The position numbers and the translations under genes are program-made. Below the pieces are notes generated by a model. That model searched no databases. It was not told the DNA's origin and worked only from the letters and a program-made list of their open reading frames with translations. Below, one piece after another: positions 1 to 7,699 of a DNA stretch of 64,000 nucleotides (its first letter is position 1; every line of letters begins with the position of its first letter). The DNA comes from Pontibacterium granulatum (GTDB taxonomy: Bacteria; Pseudomonadota; Gammaproteobacteria; Pseudomonadales; Balneatricaceae), in the NCBI RefSeq assembly GCF_029961155.1, contig NZ_JASBRH010000011.1, positions 62,001-126,000 of the forward strand, in the 5' to 3' direction.

Positions 1-524
1 GCCAGTTGTGCGTCAGGGCTGAGGTCTACGCTGCGCACACGTCCTTGGTGGCGGAAGACGCGGCGTTCACCGCCGTTCTTGGCGTCAAAGTAGACAGCGG
101 TATGGTTGGCCAGCCCCAGCAGCGCGAAGTTGCCGTTTGGGGAGAGATCCATCTGCAGGATTTCGGCCGGGGAACTCCAGAAGCCCGCCGGTTGGCCATT
201 GTTGACGTTCCACAGTACCAGATCCTGCTGGTTGGCGGTGGCGGCGTAGTTCTCATCCGGGGAGATCGCCGTCGCCGCAATCAGACTGAACTCATTCGCC
301 TTATGGTTCCAGTTGTACTCGCGTGCATGCTTACGCAGATCCCACAGGCTGCCTCCGTGGTTAAACGAACCCAGGGTTGCGAAGTTGCCTGATTCCGAGA
401 TTGCCGCGGAGTACGCGCCTGTAACCGCGTACTCTTTCCAATCCGCGGGTGGACTGCCGGTGTTGCAGCCCGAGAGTATCAGGGCGAGCGAAATGCCCGT
501 CAGAACACGGTGCGCGTTGCGCAT
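1..524 (-). CDS. WD40-like beta-propeller lipoprotein (3' end outside window)
   Basis: The minus-strand frame is open from an ATG at 524 to the window edge, giving 174 codons. The N-terminus is a lipoprotein signal: basic MRNAHR, a hydrophobic stretch, and the lipobox LSGC with Cys at residue 20 or so. The mature part shows repeated blade-like segments (SLWDLRKHA, ISPDENYAATANQQDLVLW, LSPNGNFALLGLANHTAVY, VRSVDLSPDA), the usual look of WD40 or PQQ-like propellers. The likely site is the inner or outer membrane facing the periplasm. It begins 24 nt after rsd ends, so the two are probably cotranscribed. Function is unknown; a scaffold role is only inference from the fold. Confidence 0.75.
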   Translation of the reverse strand, partial: MRNAHRVLTGISLALILSGCNTGSPPADWKEYAVTGAYSAAISESGNFATLGSFNHGGSLWDLRKHAREYNWNHKANEFSLIAATAISPDENYAATANQQDLVLWNVNNGQPAGFWSSPAEILQMDLSPNGNFALLGLANHTAVYFDAKNGGERRVFRHQGRVRSVDLSPDAQL

Positions 525-548
525 CAGTACCGCCTTGTAGATCTGATG

Positions 549-1025
549 TTATTCGGTTTCGGCAACCAGCGTGGAGTGCGACGTGTGCAGCACTTCGATC
601 ATCTGGTCTTCCAGTTCAAAGCGTTCTTCCAGCAGCTCGCCCAGGCTGGACAGGTCGTTAGCCATCTCTTTCACGATACGCACGTTAAACAACTCGGTGG
701 TTGCATAGGTATCGTTGAAGTCCAGAGCGGCGTCGGTGCTGAGCTGGATGCGTGGAAACAGTTTCTGGGCCTCTTCAACACTGCCATCGTTGAACTCGCT
801 GCCTTCGCGTAGCAGCTGTTCATACACTTCGAAGTGCCCAGAGGAGAGATAATCGACGAGGAGTTCACAGAATTTCTCTACCTGCTCACTCAGACCGTTT
901 TCAACCGGTGTTTCCGGTAGGTGTACAAATGCGCTGATCAGTTGCTGGCGTTCTTCCAGCCAGTGATCAATGATGTCGCTGACACCACCCCAACGTTCTT
1001 TGGCGTTGCGGCATTTTTCCAACAT
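549..1025 (-). CDS. rsd: Rsd/AlgQ anti-sigma-70 regulator
   Basis: This 158-residue protein matches the Rsd/AlgQ family in length and in its N-terminal signature MLEKCRNAKERWGG, followed by an all-helical body. Family members bind region 4 of the housekeeping sigma factor in stationary phase and favour alternative sigma factors; in Pseudomonas the homologue AlgQ affects alginate and siderophore genes. The start is secure because a strong AAGGAGG-type ribosome site lies just upstream (about 1032-1038 on the plus strand). It is divergent from the FliL-like gene and is followed closely by the lipoprotein gene. 6S RNA, another brake on sigma-70 polymerase, is encoded at 54.0 kb in this window. 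Confidence 0.93.
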   Translation of the reverse strand: MLEKCRNAKERWGGVSDIIDHWLEERQQLISAFVHLPETPVENGLSEQVEKFCELLVDYLSSGHFEVYEQLLREGSEFNDGSVEEAQKLFPRIQLSTDAALDFNDTYATTELFNVRIVKEMANDLSSLGELLEERFELEDQMIEVLHTSHSTLVAETE

Positions 1026-1174
1026 CGTGCGCCTCCTTTACATTAATTTGTCTGGCAGAGACTCAATAATATGCCCAACAGGAACAGCGGCGCAACATAG
1101 CGATAACAGGTTAGAGCGGGTTATACTGGGGCACAACTGCCGAGCTGACTGAACCGATAGCGGGGAGAACGATT

Positions 1175-1570
1175 TTGAAACACTTTCTTTTGGCGCTGGT
1201 GCTGGGGTTATTCATGCAGACTGCCTGGGCGGCAGATGAAGAAACACCAGAGAACTACGTAAACTACATCGAACTGAAACCGTTTCTGACCAACTTTGGT
1301 GAGCCGGGTAAGGTTAGCTTTGTGAAGTGCGAGATTACCATTCAGGTCTCAACACCGGCAGCGCACCACGCGGTGAACTTCCACATGCCGCAGATTCGCA
1401 ACGATATTGTATTCCTGCTCAGTGACCAAACCGAGGCGGACATGAATTCCATCGAGGCGCAGTCGGTTCTGGCGCAGAAAGCATTGAAACTGGTGCAGAA
1501 TATTCTGGTCGAGGAGGAGGGCGAAGCCTTCGTGAGCGATCTATTCTTTACCAGCTTTATCACCCAGTAA
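1175..1570 (+). CDS. FliL-family periplasmic protein
   Basis: The 131-residue product starts at a TTG codon preceded by GGGGAGAA. It has a signal or anchor segment MKHFLLALVLGLFMQTAWAA and a FliL-like domain: YIELKPFLTNF near residue 30, a beta-rich middle, and a C-terminal part ending FVSDLFFTSFITQ that resembles FliL ends (VYFTSFVMQ type). True FliL sits at the flagellar basal body, but this copy is not in a flagellar operon and its N-terminus looks cleavable. It is therefore better called a FliL-like paralogue with unproven function. Small proteins of this kind are common near rsd/algQ and gshA genes in marine gammaproteobacteria (from memory). An intrinsic terminator follows. Confidence 0.8.
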   Translation: MKHFLLALVLGLFMQTAWAADEETPENYVNYIELKPFLTNFGEPGKVSFVKCEITIQVSTPAAHHAVNFHMPQIRNDIVFLLSDQTEADMNSIEAQSVLAQKALKLVQNILVEEEGEAFVSDLFFTSFITQ

Positions 1571-1588
1571 GCGGGTGAGTGAAATACA

Positions 1589-1614
1589 AAGGCCTCCAGA
1601 TGGAGGCCTTTTTT
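1589..1614 (+). terminator. Intrinsic terminator after the FliL-like gene
   Basis: AAGGCCTCC and GGAGGCCTT form a perfect 9-bp stem with a short loop and run into six Ts. It sits 19 nt after the stop codon. Confidence 0.92.
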
Positions 1615-1621
1615 GTGTCTG

Positions 1622-1640
1622 TGTCCCGTCCTGAATAACG
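1622..1640 (+). repeat. 19-nt IS-end-like repeat, copy 1
   Basis: TGTCCCGTCCTGAATAACG occurs here and, as its exact reverse complement, at 11424-11442. Here it continues into TTGACACTTTT, so TGTC at the start and GACA shortly after form a small inverted pair. It looks like the end of an insertion sequence, but no transposase or second end is present. It occupies the gap between the convergent FliL-like gene and gshA. Confidence 0.55.
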
Positions 1641-1664
1641 TTGACACTTTTCGAGGAACGGGGA

Positions 1665-3230
1665 TTATCCCGCCAGGTATTCCGCCAGGAACTGATCGAA
1701 GTCCTGGTTATCACGCGCTTCGATCTCGGCTTGCTCCTGCAGAGATTCCTCCGCTTGGCGCTGCAGGTAGCTGCCCGCTTCTTCGCTCAGTGTGTGCTGC
1801 AGCAGGGTTTCGCGGTGTGCGGCGCTCTGTTGCAGGACAAACTGCTCGTAGCTGAGCTGGTCGTCCTGCAGGGCTTTCAGTACCTGGGCCGATGGTGTCA
1901 GTGACGGGTCATCCAGCTTGCTGCGTTGCGCGCTCAGGCTTGCGCTGTAACGGCTGGAGCCATCCACCTGATCCATCATATCGGCGGTCAGCTGGATCTT
2001 ATCCAGCAGTTCGTGACCCCAGCGGGTCAGCTCGATTTTGTCGTCCTTACGCTGCAGCATCAGGCCCGGCTCGCGCCCGCGGGTCACCACCAGATCGTGG
2101 TTGGCGTGAATGCGCTCGCATTCGCAGTTGCTGATTTCGGCGTCCTCCGCCAGCAGGCAGGTAATCAGGAACAGGTCGATAAAGTCGGCCTGGGTCTGAT
2201 CGATACCCAACGGCAGGAACGGGTTGATGTCAGTGTTGCGCACCTCGATGTACTCAACACCCCGTTCACGCAGGGCGTGCAGTGGTTTCTCGCCGGAGTG
2301 GGTGACGCGTTTCGGGCGGATATCACTGTAGTATTCGTTTTCGATCTGCAGGATGTTGGTGTTCAGCTGGCGGTATTGGCCATCCACCTTCACCCCGATC
2401 TTTTCGTACGCAGCGTACGGGGTATTGATCGCCTGGTGCAGGGATTCCGCGTAGGTTGCCAGGTGGTTGAAGCAGATGTTCAGGGAGGCCTGTGCCTTGT
2501 TGGAGTAACCCAGGTCGCTCATACGCAGGGAGGTGGCGTACGGCAGATAGAAGGTATCGTCGTCCAGGCTCTCCAGCGCGTGCGGTTTGTCCTTCATAAA
2601 GCTCTTGGACAGGGCCGGGGACGCACCGAACAGGTACAGCAGCAGCCAGGAGTAGCGGCGGAAATTGCGGATCAGGGTGAAGTACTGTGCGGAACGGAAG
2701 TCCTGTACGCGGTCCTGATTTTCACAGAACACCTGGTATTCCGGCCACAGCGCCTCCGGCAGGGAGAAGTTGTAGTGGATACCGGCGATGGTCTGCATCA
2801 TCTTGCCGTAACGGAAGTTCAGGCCTTCACGGTAGACCGATTTCAGGGTGCCGACATTGGAGCTGCCGTAACGGGCGATTGGGATCGCACTCTCATCCGG
2901 CAGGTGGCACGGCATGCTGGCAGACCAGATCAGTTCGCCGTTCATGTTGGCGTAGGTGAACTGGTGCAGGTCAGCCAGGAATGTCAGCGCGTCACCGCTC
3001 TGCTTGAACACCGGGGTGATGAACTCCAGCAGGGCTTCCGAGTAATCGGTGGTGATGTGGCTGTGCGTCAGTGCTGAGCCCAGCGCCGTCGGGTGGTCGG
3101 TCTCCGCCAGCTGGCCCTGCAGATCAACGCGCAGGCCCTCTTTCTCGATGCCGTGGAGAATTCCTTTCAGCAGTGGTGCATGGCCCTGATTTTTCAGCCA
3201 TTCCAGCTTCTGTTCAAATGCTGCAGCCAA
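1665..3230 (-). CDS. gshA: Glutamate-cysteine ligase
   Basis: The 521-residue protein has the length of the gammaproteobacterial class I enzyme (E. coli about 518). It catalyses ATP-dependent joining of glutamate and cysteine, the first and rate-limiting step of glutathione synthesis. Family features visible are GILHGIEKEGLRV near residue 25 (glutamate and metal binding), the substrate-region string THSHITTDYSEALLEFITP near residues 54-72, and EYIEVRNTDINPF near residue 330. The ATG at 3230 gives the normal N-terminus. It lies downstream of tex with a 168-bp gap, so it may have its own promoter. gshB is not in the window. Confidence 0.96.
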   Translation of the reverse strand: MAAAFEQKLEWLKNQGHAPLLKGILHGIEKEGLRVDLQGQLAETDHPTALGSALTHSHITTDYSEALLEFITPVFKQSGDALTFLADLHQFTYANMNGELIWSASMPCHLPDESAIPIARYGSSNVGTLKSVYREGLNFRYGKMMQTIAGIHYNFSLPEALWPEYQVFCENQDRVQDFRSAQYFTLIRNFRRYSWLLLYLFGASPALSKSFMKDKPHALESLDDDTFYLPYATSLRMSDLGYSNKAQASLNICFNHLATYAESLHQAINTPYAAYEKIGVKVDGQYRQLNTNILQIENEYYSDIRPKRVTHSGEKPLHALRERGVEYIEVRNTDINPFLPLGIDQTQADFIDLFLITCLLAEDAEISNCECERIHANHDLVVTRGREPGLMLQRKDDKIELTRWGHELLDKIQLTADMMDQVDGSSRYSASLSAQRSKLDDPSLTPSAQVLKALQDDQLSYEQFVLQQSAAHRETLLQHTLSEEAGSYLQRQAEESLQEQAEIEARDNQDFDQFLAEYLAG

Positions 3231-3398
3231 GGTGCTGTCCTTCCGTCAAAAGTGTAAAAAGGTTGCCCATTATAGATGAGCTGTTCGTAAAATGCCGTAG
3301 CGAAACAGTCTGTTTGTCGCTTTGTGACAATTCCGCTTCACAGCGGAGCAAGTCAGAAACCCCGGCCTCAAAGTCTTTTCGGATTTGCTGACCGGTTT

Positions 3399-5660
3399 CT
3401 AGGCTTTCCAGCCTGCCGCGCGGAATTTGTCTGCCAGACTGCCCTGTGGGGTGCTCTTTTCATCCCTTGTAGTTTTCAGCGGTTTCTTACCCTTAGGCGC
3501 TGTTGGTGTCGATGCGTCCTTCATCGACAAGCCGATCCGCTTGCGGGCGATATCCACTTCCACTACCTGAACCTGCACGATATCCCCGGCCTTCACCAGC
3601 TCGTGCGGGTCTTTAACAAAACGGTTGGCCAGCTGCGAGATATGCACCAGGCCGTCCTGGTGTACGCCGATATCCACAAAAGCACCAAAGTTGGTGACGT
3701 TGGTGATTACGCCCTCCAGCTTCATGCCCGGCTCCAGATCGTTCAGGGTTTCCACCCCTTCGCTGAACTGTGCAGTACGGAACTCTGGCCGTGGGTCGCG
3801 ACCCGGTTTCTCCAGCTCCTGCAGTACATCCCTGACTGTGTATTCACCAAACTGGTCAGAGATAAACTGTTGCGGGTTGAGCTTGCCCAGCTGCTCGGTG
3901 TTGCCGATCAGTGCATCCTGTTTGCAGTGTAGAACGCTGGCGATCTGTTTCACCAGGGCATAGGCCTCCGGGTGCACGGCGGAGTTGTCCAGCGGGTTGT
4001 CGCCTTCGCGAATGCGCAGGAAACCGGCGCACTGCTCAAAGGCCTTGGGTCCCAGGCGGGCGACCTTCTTCAGCTGGCTGCGGTTATTAAAGCGGCCCTG
4101 TTCGTCGCGGTAGGCGACTATATTGCGCGCCGTGGTGGCGTTCAGACCGGCTACCTGGCTGAGCAGCTCTACGGAGGCCGTGTTGATATCCACACCTACG
4201 CTGTTTACACAGTCTTCCACGACCGCATCCAGCTGCTGTCCCAGTTGGTTTTGATCCACATCGTGCTGGTACTGGCCGACACCAATCGCCTTGGGTTCGA
4301 TTTTGACCAGTTCGGCGAGTGGATCCTGCAGGCGGCGGGCGATGGATACTGCGCCACGGATGGTTACATCGAGATCAGGAAACTCTTTCGCTGCCTGTTC
4401 GGAGGCGGAGTAGACCGAGGCGCCGGCTTCGTTGACCATTACCGCGGTCAGGTCCAGTGCCGGGTGTTTGCTGATCAGCTCCTTTGCGAGCTGTTCGGTC
4501 TCGCGGGAGGCGGTGCCGTTGCCGATACTGATCAACTCGGCATTGTGTTTCTGGGCCAGTTTGGCGAGTGTTGCCAGGGCTTGGTCCCACTGATTCTTCG
4601 GTGCGTGCGGGTAGATGGCACAGTGCTCCAGCAACTTGCCGGTACTGTCGACCACCGCCACCTTGACGCCGGTACGTAGGCCCGGATCGAGACCGATGGT
4701 GGCCCGTGGACCCGCCGGGGCTGCCAGTAACAGGTCGTGCAAATTACGGCCGAAGACGCGTATCGCCTCCGCTTCGGCCTGTTCGCGCAGGCGCTTGAGC
4801 AGGTCGTTTTCCAGTGAAGATTGCAGCTTCTGCTTCCAACATTGGTTGATGGTTTCGCTGAGCCAAAGACCGGCGCTGTTATGGCCCGGATTGAGCTGGT
4901 GGGCGCGGCGGATCTGTTCGGCCGGGTACTGGCTATCGCCGTCTTCCAGTGCAAGCTGCAGGCGCAAGATACCTTCGTTGCTGCCACGCATCAGCGCCAG
5001 GGCGCGGTGCGACGGCACTTTGCGGATGCCTTCACTGTACTCGAAATAGTCGCGGAACTTGGCTCCCTCCTGCTCCTTGCCCTTCACCAGCTTGCTGCGC
5101 AGAACACCCTGCTGCCAGAACCATTCACGCAGCTTGCCCACCAGAGAGGCCTGCTCGGCGAACTGCTCGATCAGGATATGGCGGGCACCGTCCAGTGCCT
5201 GTTCGGTGGTTTCTATGCCGTTGCTGGCATCCACAAAGGGGGCAGCCAGATTCTGCGGGCTGTCGTTACTGCCCTTCAGCAGGTGCTGCGCCAGCGGTTC
5301 AAGGCCTGCTTCGCGTGCTTTCTGCGCCTTGGTGCGGCGTTTGGGGCGGTAGGGCAGATAGAGGTCTTCCAGCGTACTTTTGCTGTCACACGCCTGGATC
5401 TGCTTCTCCAGAGCGTCGCTCAGTTTGCCCTGGTCGCGGATGCTGCCGAGGATCGTCTGCTTGCGGTCGTTCAGCTCGCGCAGGTAACCCAGACGCTGGG
5501 AAAGCTGTCGCAGCTGGCCGTCGTCGAGGGCACCGGTCACCTCTTTGCGGTAACGGGCGATGAAGGGCACGGTGGCGCCTTCGTCGAGTAATTTGATGGT
5601 GGCTTCCACCTGCTGCGGGCGGACCTGGAGTTCGTTGGCGATCAGTTGAGCGACTTGCAT
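3399..5660 (-). CDS. tex: Tex/YhgF RNA-binding transcription accessory protein
   Basis: This 753-residue protein shows the Tex domain order: an N-terminal helical Tex domain with [12 protein letters not shown], a YqgF RNase H-like fold around residues 325-450 beginning [17 protein letters not shown], helix-hairpin-helix repeats around 490-560 ([18 protein letters not shown]), and a C-terminal S1 domain around 640-710 ([18 protein letters not shown]). Tex is a cytoplasmic nucleic-acid-binding protein that affects transcription and stress tolerance. The frame is open 17 codons further upstream, but [13 protein letters not shown] at 5660 matches the family N-terminus. It follows pykA by 79 bp, with a hairpin between them. 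Confidence 0.96.
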   Translation of the reverse strand: MQVAQLIANELQVRPQQVEATIKLLDEGATVPFIARYRKEVTGALDDGQLRQLSQRLGYLRELNDRKQTILGSIRDQGKLSDALEKQIQACDSKSTLEDLYLPYRPKRRTKAQKAREAGLEPLAQHLLKGSNDSPQNLAAPFVDASNGIETTEQALDGARHILIEQFAEQASLVGKLREWFWQQGVLRSKLVKGKEQEGAKFRDYFEYSEGIRKVPSHRALALMRGSNEGILRLQLALEDGDSQYPAEQIRRAHQLNPGHNSAGLWLSETINQCWKQKLQSSLENDLLKRLREQAEAEAIRVFGRNLHDLLLAAPAGPRATIGLDPGLRTGVKVAVVDSTGKLLEHCAIYPHAPKNQWDQALATLAKLAQKHNAELISIGNGTASRETEQLAKELISKHPALDLTAVMVNEAGASVYSASEQAAKEFPDLDVTIRGAVSIARRLQDPLAELVKIEPKAIGVGQYQHDVDQNQLGQQLDAVVEDCVNSVGVDINTASVELLSQVAGLNATTARNIVAYRDEQGRFNNRSQLKKVARLGPKAFEQCAGFLRIREGDNPLDNSAVHPEAYALVKQIASVLHCKQDALIGNTEQLGKLNPQQFISDQFGEYTVRDVLQELEKPGRDPRPEFRTAQFSEGVETLNDLEPGMKLEGVITNVTNFGAFVDIGVHQDGLVHISQLANRFVKDPHELVKAGDIVQVQVVEVDIARKRIGLSMKDASTPTAPKGKKPLKTTRDEKSTPQGSLADKFRAAGWKA

Positions 5661-5703
5661 GGGGATCTCGTTGCGGCAAAGAAAGGGGATACAAAGCGGA
5701 GAG

Positions 5704-5733
5704 ACACCCACGCAGCAGGCGCTACGTGGGTGT
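5704..5733. other. Perfect 9-bp hairpin between pykA and tex
   Basis: ACACCCACG and CGTGGGTGT pair perfectly around a 12-nt loop, directly after the pykA stop on the minus strand. There is no T tract, so it is more likely an mRNA stabiliser or processing site than a full terminator. Confidence 0.6.
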
Positions 5734-5739
5734 GGCAGA

Positions 5740-7176
5740 TCAGGAAACCTTCAGCACCTGCATGGAGTTGGTGCCGCCGTCCTGGCCCAGCTGAGCGCCG
5801 CGGGTCAGGATCACCAGATCCCCCGACTCGAGCTGCCCCTTGGCTTTCAGACCTTCCAGAATTTCGTGATTCAGCTTCTCTTCGCTTACTGCGGTGGCGT
5901 CGAAGAACATTGGATCTACACCACGGTACAGAGCCATACGGCGCAGAGTACGGTCGTTACGGGTCAGTGCGTAGATTGGCAGGCCGGAACGGATACGGGA
6001 CATCCACAGCGGGGTGGAGCCGGACTCGGTCAGGCAGATGATCGCCTTGGCGCCGACCAGGTGGTTGGCCGTGTACATGGCGGAACGGGCGATGGTTTCG
6101 TCGAAACGCTCACAACGCTGGGTGATGCCGGTTGGCGCCGGACGGGAAAGCTGGTGCTTCTCCGCGCCCTGACAGATCTGGGTCATCGCCTTCACCACCT
6201 CGATCGGGTTGTTACCCGCTGCGGTTTCCGCTGACAGCATTACCGCATCGGTACCGTCCAGAATGGCGTTGGCCACGTCGAACACCTCGGCACGGGTAGG
6301 CATCGGGTTCTCGATCATGGTTTCCATCATCTGGGTGGCGGTGATCACTACGCGGTTCAGTTCACGGGCCCGCTGGATGATGTGTTTCTGTACCCCGATC
6401 AACTCGGCATCACCAATCTCCACACCCAGGTCCCCTCGGGCCACCATCACGCCATCACACGCAAGGATGATGTCGTCCAGGGCTTCGGTGCTGGCGACAG
6501 TCTCAGCACGTTCCACCTTGGCGATGATCTCTGCCTTGGAACCGGCAGCATCGAGCAGTTCGCGGGCTTCACGCAGGTCGGCACTGGAACGCGGGAAGGA
6601 CACTGCCACGTAGTCCATGCCGATCTCGGCTGCGACCTTGATATCACGTTTGTCCTTGTCGGTCAGCGCTGCGGCGGAGAGGCCACCCCCCTGACGGTTG
6701 ATGCCTTTGTTGTTGGACAGTGGGCCACCGATCAGCACCTTGGTGTCGACGCGGCTGCCTTCAATGCCGGTTACTTTCAGCTGCACGCGGCCGTCATCCA
6801 GCAGCAGGACGTCTCCGGTTTCACAATCTTCCGGCAGCTGTTTGTAGTCGATACCCACCTGGGTTTGGTCTCCGGCGTTGGTATCCAGTGCGGCATCCAG
6901 TGCAAAACTGTCGTCAGCACTCAGCTGGATCTTATCGTTCTGGAAGCGGGCGATACGTATTTTCGGACCCTGCAGGTCACCGAGGATAGCCACCGGCAAG
7001 CCAAGGCTGCGTGAGCATTCGCGCACGGCCTGGGCGCGGTTACGGTGATCGTCGGCGCTGCCGTGGGAGAAGTTCAGGCGCACGGTGTTGACGCCGTTAC
7101 GCAGCAGCTCCATCAAAACACCAGGTTTATCCGTCGCCGGACCAAGGGTCGCTACAATTTTGGTACGTTTAAGCAT
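5740..7176 (-). CDS. pykA: Pyruvate kinase, PykA type
   Basis: The 478-residue enzyme converts phosphoenolpyruvate and ADP to pyruvate and ATP. Visible signatures are the start [24 protein letters not shown], the B-domain entry [11 protein letters not shown], the active-site lysine region [11 protein letters not shown], and [11 protein letters not shown]. Residues 1-85 resemble E. coli PykA (AMP-activated type II) more than PykF; this is judged from memory of the sequences. The frame extends five codons upstream, but MLKRTK at 7176 is the usual start and has GAGTGAG upstream. It is divergent from dctB, with structured repeat A between the two. Confidence 0.95.
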   Translation of the reverse strand: MLKRTKIVATLGPATDKPGVLMELLRNGVNTVRLNFSHGSADDHRNRAQAVRECSRSLGLPVAILGDLQGPKIRIARFQNDKIQLSADDSFALDAALDTNAGDQTQVGIDYKQLPEDCETGDVLLLDDGRVQLKVTGIEGSRVDTKVLIGGPLSNNKGINRQGGGLSAAALTDKDKRDIKVAAEIGMDYVAVSFPRSSADLREARELLDAAGSKAEIIAKVERAETVASTEALDDIILACDGVMVARGDLGVEIGDAELIGVQKHIIQRARELNRVVITATQMMETMIENPMPTRAEVFDVANAILDGTDAVMLSAETAAGNNPIEVVKAMTQICQGAEKHQLSRPAPTGITQRCERFDETIARSAMYTANHLVGAKAIICLTESGSTPLWMSRIRSGLPIYALTRNDRTLRRMALYRGVDPMFFDATAVSEEKLNHEILEGLKAKGQLESGDLVILTRGAQLGQDGGTNSMQVLKVS

Positions 7177-7262
7177 TAGGCTCACTCGCAATTATTAGGT
7201 GATAGAGGGTGGGCCGGTTATCCGGTCTTATTGTTGGCAGCATGAAGCCGCGTGCTTTGTAT

Positions 7263-7529
7263 GGGAAGGCGCGAGTAAGTCCTGTATGTGCTCTGGCTAT
7301 CGGGAAGGTTCACAATCAAGGAATCGCTTTGCAGTAATGTTGAAACCTTGCAAAAAGCGCTGACACCGAGTGTGGATCTTCCCGATAGCCCCGCAGGGCA
7401 AGTCCTAATGCCTGCATCTGCTGTGTTGCAGTTCTTGCTAAGGACTAAGGCCATTAACTGCGAACTGCGCCTTGCATCTACAGGCTTTAGGACTTGCAGA
7501 GCACTCACGAGACTTATTCGCGCCTTCCC
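7263..7529 (+). mobile_element. Structured palindromic repeat, copy A (267 bp)
   Basis: The ends are 33-bp inverted repeats (GGGAAGGCGCGA at the left, its complement at the right; 28 of 33 positions pair). Inside are two palindromic arms: 7295-7390, closed by GGCTATCGGGAAG and CTTCCCGATAGCC, and 7398-7497, closed by GCAAGTCCTAA and TTAGGACTTGC. The core GCCCCGCAGGGC (7388-7399) lies between the arms. The whole would fold as a three-armed cruciform. Copy B is the same element in the opposite orientation, also 267 bp with no gaps. No target duplication is visible. It fills most of the 523-bp pykA/dctB gap; the rest of that gap shows only a TATAAT at 7685-7690. Confidence 0.85.
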
Positions 7530-7699
7530 GCTAGGCTCAATAGGGAACAACATAGGGCTCCGCACTCAGTATTTCAAGTTCTTGCCGTTCCGCGCATAAT
7601 AAGAAGCGTCTGTGACAGACAAATATTCCCCGCGCCGGTTTACGGCTGGTTACCCTATGTGCCCGCGTTGTGCAGGCGGCGTCGTATAATGAAAAGGTC

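Noticed and set aside
1926-3077. 383-codon open frame antisense to gshA
   Set aside because: Shadow frame of a high-GC gene with strong codon bias; gshA on the other strand carries all family motifs.
7263-7529. Integron attC site as an explanation of the palindromic elements
   Set aside because: No GTTRRRY-type core sites and no adjacent gene cassettes or integrase.
7218-7565. Open frames of about 100 residues through repeats A and B that look alike at protein level
   Set aside because: The similarity follows from the gap-free nucleotide repeat. Starts lie outside the element, no ribosome site is present, and both strands are equally open because of palindromy.
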